33,810 bases of DNA from assembly GCA_016936815.1 (NCBI GenBank), contig JAFGXD010000091.1, positions 1-33,810 of the forward strand, read 5' to 3'. Shown piece after piece: positions 28,401 through 33,810 of this stretch; within the stretch, counting starts at the first letter, position 1, and every line of letters begins with the position of its first letter. A program made the position numbers and the translations under genes. The notes under the pieces were generated by a model that searched no databases, was not told where the DNA came from, and saw nothing but the letters and a program-made list of their open reading frames with translations. Origin of the DNA: Bacteroidales bacterium (GTDB lineage: Bacteria > Bacteroidota > Bacteroidia > Bacteroidales > GWF2-38-335).

Positions 28401-31400
28401 GCGGAAGGTCATAAATTCAATATCAAGTTCTTTGTTTGTGTATGGAACTACAATATTTCTGGAGGTTTGGTAAGATTTGTTGTTATAAATGAAAGAAAAA
28501 TGTACAGCAAAATTTCCTCTAAAGTTTTCAGTAATTGGAATTTCAATAAGTTTTTGTTCGTTGTTTATGTCTAGCCATTTCTTTTCAATAATTTTATTTT
28601 TATGCTCAATTTCATAAAGAATTTTAACATTATTACTGCTGCCGATTAGAAATTTAGCATTTTCGCCGGGTTCTCCTTTTGTTACCAAATCTTCGAACCA
28701 AAAATCGCTTGCAGAAGGCATTCTATTCGATTTTTCGGCAAAGACCATAAAAAACTCTTCACTTAGAATATTGTTTCCAAAAGAATCGATGGAAGTTAGT
28801 TCCACCTTATAATGTCCTGTTTCCCAATTTTTTATATTTCTTAAATTGAATTCAGCGGAATTACTTGTGTTAAAATCTTCAGAGAAAACCATTTTGCCTT
28901 TTTGCATTTCTCTGGGTTCGTTTTCGTTTTTGTAGACATTTCCCGGATACTTTTTAATCCACTCTTCATGTGTGTATAAGTATTTATCTGAAACTGACCA
29001 ATATTTTGCCTTAAGTGCAGTTTCGGGACTTAATAGTTTGTAAATGGAAATTTTCCCTTTGGCATTCAATTTTTGTCCGTTAAGATTAAGGGCATAAATT
29101 TGATATTTTTCTTCAGTTTCTTTACTAATGTTTCCTTTTAAACTAGTGGATAAATCGAGTGCAACATAGCCAATAGTTACATTGCCGCTAGTACTTTGTG
29201 TTTCTCCGTTAATATCGGTTACATCAACAGAAATACTATAATTAAAGGAGGCATTAGGATTTTTTGGAATTGATAAATCGGGAATTGATTTAAACTTAAT
29301 TTCGTAAATACCTTCTTCGTTTGTAACAACTTCGCCATGAGCAATTTCAGTTGAAGGAGATGAATAATAATACGACCACCAACCTCTCCATACAGGAGTT
29401 CTAATTACCCTAAAACTAACTTTTGCATCGGAAAGAACAGAACCGGCATAAGATTTTGCCGAGCCTTTAACTATAACCTCATCTTCAAGAATATAGCTGC
29501 CTTTTATGGGTAATAATTCAGTTTCAAATTTTGGTCTTTTGTATTCTTCAACTGAAATACTTTTGCTTCCATTGCTGTTTTTTATTTGAAAATTACCGTT
29601 AACCAAACCAAGTGGAATTGTAAAACTACCGCTAAATGTTCCGTATTCGTTGGTTGTTAGTTCTAAGCTTGTAACTTTTTGGTAGTTTACGTCAATTAGT
29701 TCAACTGTGGTTTTGTAATCTGTAGCAATGTTTTTTTCTTCATCGTATTGTTTTATTACAATACCTTTAAAATGAATAGTTTGGCCGGGACGATAAATTG
29801 CTCTGTCGGTAAAGAAATGGGTATTGTAAGTTGTTCTTTTTTCGTCTTTATATCTATTATAATTGTATAAGTAATGAGAATTATCGTTTGTGAAGAAGTC
29901 GTTGTTTAATGAATATTCAAGATAATATGAATTAGACTCGTCGGTTGAATTGAAACTAAAATATCCATCGGAATTGGTTAATATACTTTCTCCTTTTTTC
30001 TTAATGCTTTTTCTTGAAGAATAGTCGTATTTGTAATACAAGGTCTGAACTTTAACATTCTCAATAGGAATGCCTGTATTACGATCAACTACATTGCCTT
30101 CCAAAATTCCATTATAATTCGACCTTATAGTTGAGCTAAGGTGTGTGCTAAACAATGGGTTATAGCAAGAAATATTTTCCTTATAACTAAATTCTTCGTT
30201 GTTAGACAAAATAGCTACGAAAAAACCTATCGGCAGAGAATCAATAATAAATTCGGTGGAGTGGGGGTTTAAATCGCCAGTTCCCGGAAGGTTAATAATA
30301 TGTTGCTGACTAACAGTTGATTCCTTGAGAATTTTTTCGTATAGTTCGTTGTAATAATACTTTTCTTTAAGCTTTTTGAATTTTTGGTAATCAATAGAGC
30401 AAATTCTTAAATAGACTTTATTAATGTTTTTGTAATTTATTTTAACAGAAAAAGGCATATTTGGCGTAATAGCAGACATTGCATCCATACTAAGACTTCC
30501 GTTTTCCAGACGATATTTAAGAGCAGTTGCACGGTCGGATTCGTAAGTTCCGGCATAAGTGCTAATTATTTGATTGGCAAGATCTAAAGCTTGTTTGTTA
30601 TAATTCCGGTATTTGTAAGTTGTAGGATTAAGGGCAGAATACTTCTTTCCCAGATATTCGTATTGTTCAGCAATTTTAATCAGAACTGCACCTAATGCCG
30701 GTGATCCCGAAAATGTTGATTTCATTTCCATTAAAGCATTTAGGTACAGACTATCGGCCAAACCGTGTTTAGAGTTTTTGTAAACAAATTCAAGTCTTTC
30801 CAAGTCCACATCAACCAGAGCCAAAGTATTATTTTCTTCGAGTCGGTATTTTAGCAAGTTTCTGTATATCTGAATAGCATAAAAATGCAGCGACAATGTG
30901 TCATTTGATGTAAAATTCAGTTGAGAAAAACCGGAAGCATTTTTAAAGTATTCTTCACCTATAAGTTCAAAACGATCTGCCGGACGATTTAAAGAAGATT
31001 CTGAACTTTTAAAAAAATCCAAAGCCTTGTGCGAAAGAAAATCGAACAAAGTAGGGCGCATTTCATTATTGTGAGTGCCTTTAACAATTATTTCATCGTA
31101 AACAGATTTGTCGAGTTTTTGCAGATCTTCGGTTTTTTCAAGAGAAAGCATATAGTGTTTAATAACCACATCGAAAAGTTGGTTAAGCGACCAGGTTTCA
31201 ATATCGTTGTTATTAAAATTGGCAGTTTCGGTTCTATTGTAGAATTTCCAACGGTTATATTGATAATACATGTGATATAATTCGGCTAAAAGACTGTGCA
31301 TAATTGCATTATTAGGAAATTCAGCGGTTTCAACCTCCTTTTTCAAGTCAATAATTATTTGAGCAAATCCACCATCTTCAACATTGTTTTTGAACTTTAA

Positions 31401-31622
31401 TTTGTGCATAATGGCCTTAATAAACTCCCCATGTTCCTTGTCGGTTTTGGCTTTGGTGTAAATAATTTCCACAACTTCCAGAGCCGATTTTGGAAGGCCT
31501 TTTCTTTCAAGGCTATCAATTTTTTGCCATTGTTTTTCGTATTTGCCTTTTTTTATGGTTTGTGAATTTGTGGTTAGTCCAATTAATAGACTAATCATCA
31601 GTAAGATGCAGAATTGTTTCAT
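25485..31622 (-). CDS. Bacterial alpha-2-macroglobulin with intact thioester motif
   Basis: 2045 residues. Signal peptide (1-20); a helical N-terminal region (about 25-370); macroglobulin-like beta domains; a carboxypeptidase-regulatory-like domain (about 504-575, GILEGNVVDRNTGIPIENV); an MG2-type region from about 600 (FTDRAIYRPGQTIHFKG); a Ser/Asn/Tyr/Gly-rich bait-like segment (about 1124-1264); the A2M domain (about 1265-1355, PESLTRWK); and the thioester CAEQ at Cys1498-Gln1501 in YPYECAEQ, inside an alpha/alpha thioester domain. Such proteins trap proteases covalently in the periplasm or at the surface. No lipobox is evident and no pbpC neighbour is present, unlike many proteobacterial A2Ms. 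Its stop overlaps that of dinF. Confidence 0.9.
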   Translation of the reverse strand: MKQFCILLMISLLIGLTTNSQTIKKGKYEKQWQKIDSLERKGLPKSALEVVEIIYTKAKTDKEHGEFIKAIMHKLKFKNNVEDGGFAQIIIDLKKEVETAEFPNNAIMHSLLAELYHMYYQYNRWKFYNRTETANFNNNDIETWSLNQLFDVVIKHYMLSLEKTEDLQKLDKSVYDEIIVKGTHNNEMRPTLFDFLSHKALDFFKSSESSLNRPADRFELIGEEYFKNASGFSQLNFTSNDTLSLHFYAIQIYRNLLKYRLEENNTLALVDVDLERLEFVYKNSKHGLADSLYLNALMEMKSTFSGSPALGAVLIKIAEQYEYLGKKYSALNPTTYKYRNYNKQALDLANQIISTYAGTYESDRATALKYRLENGSLSMDAMSAITPNMPFSVKINYKNINKVYLRICSIDYQKFKKLKEKYYYNELYEKILKESTVSQQHIINLPGTGDLNPHSTEFIIDSLPIGFFVAILSNNEEFSYKENISCYNPLFSTHLSSTIRSNYNGILEGNVVDRNTGIPIENVKVQTLYYKYDYSSRKSIKKKGESILTNSDGYFSFNSTDESNSYYLEYSLNNDFFTNDNSHYLYNYNRYKDEKRTTYNTHFFTDRAIYRPGQTIHFKGIVIKQYDEEKNIATDYKTTVELIDVNYQKVTSLELTTNEYGTFSGSFTIPLGLVNGNFQIKNSNGSKSISVEEYKRPKFETELLPIKGSYILEDEVIVKGSAKSYAGSVLSDAKVSFRVIRTPVWRGWWSYYYSSPSTEIAHGEVVTNEEGIYEIKFKSIPDLSIPKNPNASFNYSISVDVTDINGETQSTSGNVTIGYVALDLSTSLKGNISKETEEKYQIYALNLNGQKLNAKGKISIYKLLSPETALKAKYWSVSDKYLYTHEEWIKKYPGNVYKNENEPREMQKGKMVFSEDFNTSNSAEFNLRNIKNWETGHYKVELTSIDSFGNNILSEEFFMVFAEKSNRMPSASDFWFEDLVTKGEPGENAKFLIGSSNNVKILYEIEHKNKIIEKKWLDINNEQKLIEIPITENFRGNFAVHFSFIYNNKSYQTSRNIVVPYTNKELDIEFMTFRDKLQPGETEEWKIKIRGKNGEKVAAEMMATLYDASLDIFRANYFTFNINDYYNASRGRNSNDFSLSYSQVVSENFTKYHSYSTPYHDKLNWFGFNYYGYSNRYTTYTGDGEGKSRSKNEKAAYYMNGNGGNAGKKESAKLMAVAESEESGDEFGADLAKPATYSVDIADGLLSSTEMAGENNNASNAPVKVRTNFNETAFFYPHLETNKDGDLIVKFTIPESLTRWKMLGLAHTKDLKSGIISEELVTQKELMLLPNIPRFFRENDKIELPVKISNLNDKEISGTAEIEFLDAITGKPITNIIKDKNLKKDFTIKAKQNTLVTWELEIPEGLGAVEYKIIAKAGKFSDGEQNAVPVLTNRMLVTESMPLPIRGNQSKEFTFEKLVNSGGSKTLKHEKLTLEFTSNPAWYAVQALPYLIEYPYECAEQVFSRFYANSLASHVANSSPKIKKVFDSWKNTPDSKALLSNLEKNQELKALLLEETPWVLNAQNETQRKKRIGLLFDLNKMSGELQSAIEKLLKMQVSNGGWPWFKGMPESRYITQHIVCGFGHLDVLGVKAVREDSKVWNMVKKAIDYIDDRIKEDYDYLKKHYTEKEMQDKMIGSTQIHYLYTRSYFLDQPIPKRIEEAYEYYKLQAQRYWLSESKYMQGMIGLALHRMADEKTPTDIIKSLREHSINSEELGMFWKDNVGYYWYEAPIERQALLIELFDEVAKDNKAVDDMKVWLLKQKQTQDWKTTKATVEAVYALLLRGADWLESDQMVEIQLGDQIIDPKKLDGVQVEAGTGYFKTSWGKGEITPEMGKVKITKKDEGVAWGALYWQYFEQLDKITPAETPLKLEKKLFVEKMTDRGKVIEPISKNKLKVGDKIIVRIELRCDRAMEYVHMKDMRASGFEPVNVISRYKYQDGLGYYESTKDAATNFFISYLPKGTYVFEYALRVSHKGDFSNGITSIQCMYAPEFGSHSEGIRVKIDD

Positions 31623-31776
31623 GGTTTTCTTGTTAATTTTTTATTTCAATGTAATAATGATACAAAAAAATGAAAAATCCATAATAACAAGTTCCTTTTT
31701 GATGAAATGTTAGTCTTTGGTATTGAGTTTGTTTTTTGTGAGGTTGGAAGTTTAGGAAATCAAAAAAGAGAAAATG

Positions 31777-32889
31777 TTACAAAATAATATTATAGGTTCC
31801 GCTTGTTAGAATTTTTTCCGGAATTTTGTTGCCAATTATCTCAGTATAACCATTGTTTTTTCTTCCAGGTTCAATTTTCACTTTTTTAAATTCAATTTCG
31901 GTTTCATTTTCGGTCACAAATTCCAATACAAATGCTTCTTCTTCGGAGTAAATAATGGCTTCATCCGGTATTGCCATTGCGGAATCGGATTCGGTAATAA
32001 TTTTCGCCTCAACATATATATTGTTTATAAGATTTGCGAAATCCGTATTTTCCAAATCTGCAAATACAGAAATTGTTTTTGTTTCAGGATTAATAGTTTT
32101 TCCAATAAAACTAATTTTTGCATTATATTCGAATTTGGTATTATTTATTAATCGAAATACTATAAATTGATTTACAGCAATTTTGCTAACGTCTTTTTCG
32201 AAAATGTTTAAGTGTAAGTGAAATTTTGTAGGATCTATTATTTCGGCAATTGAAGTTTCCTGCTCAGCGAATTTTCCATTAGAAATATTTATCGCTGAAA
32301 TGTATCCTTCAACAGGAGATTTTATTCTGTATGAATTGTAAAACTCCCCTTTTTCTATTTCCGTGGTATTCAACCCCATTGAATATACTTTAAGCTTAAG
32401 TGCTGAATAGTTTGCTTTTGCAATTTTGTATTCGCTTTCTTTGGCCATAAAGTCTTTTTCGGAAATAATTTTATCGTCGTATAAGGCTTTGGTTCTTTTA
32501 TATTCCGATTCTAATCGAAATAAAACCCCGGCAGCTTCTGCAAAACCTCTCTGAATTTCAATTATTTCGTTTCCTGAAATTTCGAACAGAATTTGTCCCT
32601 TTTTAACTAATTGGCCTGTTCTTACTAAAATATTTTTGATTTTTCCGGGCACAGAAGGATTAATTTCGAAAATGCCAATAGGCTGAAGAACAATATTTCC
32701 GTTGCAATTCACCTCATTGGTGAATTTCATAAATGAAGCCTGACCGTACCTCATATTTTCCTGAGCAAATTGCTCCTTGGTAATTGTAATGTTTGTTGTT
32801 TGTGTTTCAGATTCAGAATTTTCTTCGCTGCTGTTGCTACAGGAAACAAAAAACAATGTAATAATGAAAAAATATATCTTAAAGTTCAT
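31777..32889 (-). CDS. RND efflux periplasmic adaptor lipoprotein (CusB/CzcB type)
   Basis: 370 residues. A lipobox FVSC places the acylated cysteine at residue 17. A barrel-sandwich half (PSVPGKIKNILVRTGQLVKKGQILFEI, about 80-107), a coiled-coil hairpin (about 112-165), the second lipoyl half (RIKSPVEGYISAINISNGKF), then beta-barrel and membrane-proximal domains. The adaptor would link an inner-membrane RND pump to the TolC-type channel encoded 4 bp upstream. The metal-type grouping (CusB/CzcB) is based on overall resemblance; no metal-binding Met or His cluster is obvious. No RND gene follows; the next gene is the macroglobulin. Confidence 0.88.
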   Translation of the reverse strand: MNFKIYFFIITLFFVSCSNSSEENSESETQTTNITITKEQFAQENMRYGQASFMKFTNEVNCNGNIVLQPIGIFEINPSVPGKIKNILVRTGQLVKKGQILFEISGNEIIEIQRGFAEAAGVLFRLESEYKRTKALYDDKIISEKDFMAKESEYKIAKANYSALKLKVYSMGLNTTEIEKGEFYNSYRIKSPVEGYISAINISNGKFAEQETSIAEIIDPTKFHLHLNIFEKDVSKIAVNQFIVFRLINNTKFEYNAKISFIGKTINPETKTISVFADLENTDFANLINNIYVEAKIITESDSAMAIPDEAIIYSEEEAFVLEFVTENETEIEFKKVKIEPGRKNNGYTEIIGNKIPEKILTSGTYNIIL

Positions 32890-32893
32890 ATTA

Positions 32894-33810
32894 TTAGTTG
32901 GTTAAATAAATTAGTTCTATCATTTTAATATTGTAATTGTAAACATTTTCCAAATATTCCATTTGAATTTGCAATGCGTTTTCAAGGCTCATGTTTAGTC
33001 TTTTCAAATCAATTTCCCCCAATTCGTAGAGCTTTGTCGCTGTTCTTACCAATTCATCTTTCAATTGATTTCCGGAATTCTGATAAAAATCTATTTGCTC
33101 TTTAAGTTTTTCAATTTCAATATTGTATTGCATAATTTTATTATAAAGCAGCTGAGATTTGTATTCATTTAATTGATTTTGAGATTCTAAGGCAATTACC
33201 GATGATTTAATTTGTGCTTTTTGATTTCCATAAAAAAGTGGAAAAGCAATGCCAATTTCAAAACCATGATAATAATCGGAATTAGTATAATGATTTGTCC
33301 CAATGTAATAGTTTATTGAAAAATTGGGCAAAGTTTTTCTCTTTTCAATTTTGATATTTGTTCCAGCCAAAGCGTTTTCAAGCGTAAACATTTCCAAAGA
33401 AATATTAAGATTGGAATCTGAGAAGTTTTCTGCAATAATTTCATTTTCAGCAACAATGTTAAAGCTGTCTTTATAATTCATTATTGTTTGAAGTAAGATG
33501 AAATTTGATTTTATTTCGGATTCAATAGCTTTAATTTTTAGGTAGAATTGTTGTTTTGTAAACTGAATATCAAGTAAATCGAGGTTATTTATATTGCCGA
33601 GTTCTTTTTCTGTTTTTGAATTTTTTGCCAGATTTTCGTAAGTAGTAAGAAGATTAGCAAGAAACAGTTGTTTGTTTTTAAGGTTTTGAATTTTAAAATA
33701 CAAAGAAGAAACCTCTTTTTTAATTTCTATTGTTTTGATTTGTAAGAAATTATTCGCCATTTGAGTTTCAATTTCTTTTGCTCGTCTTTGAGCTGTGTAG
33801 AGTCCAGGAA
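32894..33810 (-). CDS. TolC-family outer-membrane efflux protein, 5' truncated
   Basis: The frame is open through the right edge (305 codons plus two bases, no start needed). A Met at 33760 is internal: the upstream residues PGLYTAQRRAKEIETQ continue the coiled coil and resemble the F-P-x-x-Y motif of CusC-type channels. Long alpha-helical coiled coils, the GFEIGIAFPLFYGNQKAQIKSS strand-turn and LGEIDLKRLNMSLENALQIQ are typical of the second half of the TolC fold. The stop is 4 bp before the adaptor gene. The gene may be a plain channel or the C-terminal part of a fused CusA-TolC protein. The window cannot distinguish these. Confidence 0.85.
   Translation of the reverse strand, partial: PGLYTAQRRAKEIETQMANNFLQIKTIEIKKEVSSLYFKIQNLKNKQLFLANLLTTYENLAKNSKTEKELGNINNLDLLDIQFTKQQFYLKIKAIESEIKSNFILLQTIMNYKDSFNIVAENEIIAENFSDSNLNISLEMFTLENALAGTNIKIEKRKTLPNFSINYYIGTNHYTNSDYYHGFEIGIAFPLFYGNQKAQIKSSVIALESQNQLNEYKSQLLYNKIMQYNIEIEKLKEQIDFYQNSGNQLKDELVRTATKLYELGEIDLKRLNMSLENALQIQMEYLENVYNYNIKMIELIYLTN

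Noticed and set aside
31663-31691. Promoter for the macroglobulin gene (CTTG, 17 bp, TTTTTTTG)
   Set aside because: The -7 lacks the conserved A, the spacer is short, and the A/T-rich tract makes such matches likely by chance.

Overview
The window reads as a stretch of a Bacteroidota chromosome, most likely of the Bacteroidales/Marinilabiliales type. The support is low GC, several promoters of the Bacteroidota form (TTTG, about 19-20 bp, TAnnTTTG), three secreted proteins ending in type IX secretion (Por) sorting domains, and a complete Bat aerotolerance operon. Genus-level placement is inference. No rRNA, tRNA, CRISPR array, transposase or phage gene was seen.

Layout. 1-511 (-): 3'-truncated AbiEi-like winged-helix protein (type IV antitoxin-like) behind a strong promoter that carries a 14-bp-arm inverted repeat. 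600-1331 (-): truA. 1395-10812 (+): one promoter followed by nine tightly packed genes, moxR, a small secreted orphan, a DUF58 protein, a BatD-like membrane protein, then batA, batB, batC, batD and batE. The BatC protein carries an unusual run of thrombospondin type 3-like acidic, probably calcium-binding, repeats. 10830-14608: housekeeping genes, namely a stand-alone LOTUS/OST-HTH mini-protein (-), ligA, a good terminator, an fsa/talC-type transaldolase and a YciO-type Sua5 protein.

14613-19289 is accessory in character and lies on the minus strand: a possible gene remnant, a T9SS-secreted protein with seven roughly 58-residue repeats, a MntA-HepT (type VII) toxin-antitoxin pair, a 288-bp intergenic stretch with a possible fossil reading frame, and an unrecognised exported protein. 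19314-24059 (-) is a compact operon with its own promoter and terminator: secreted alpha/beta hydrolase with adhesion-type domains, TetR regulator, then a second, closely related secreted hydrolase. The two hydrolases have GHSMGGG elbows and an overall motif order resembling cutinase/PET-hydrolase-type esterases. An 18-T tract abuts the -33 element of this operon and separates it from the divergent dinF-type MATE exporter (24169-25488). A 2045-residue alpha-2-macroglobulin with an intact CAEQ thioester motif (-) meets dinF tail to tail with overlapping stop codons. The window ends in a metal-type RND efflux set (-): periplasmic adaptor lipoprotein and a TolC-family protein cut by the right edge.

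The most interesting points are the acidic-repeat BatC in the Bat operon, the hydrolase-TetR-hydrolase operon with a homopolymer at its promoter, the inverted-repeat operator on the AbiEi-like gene, and the orphan LOTUS mini-gene next to ligA.
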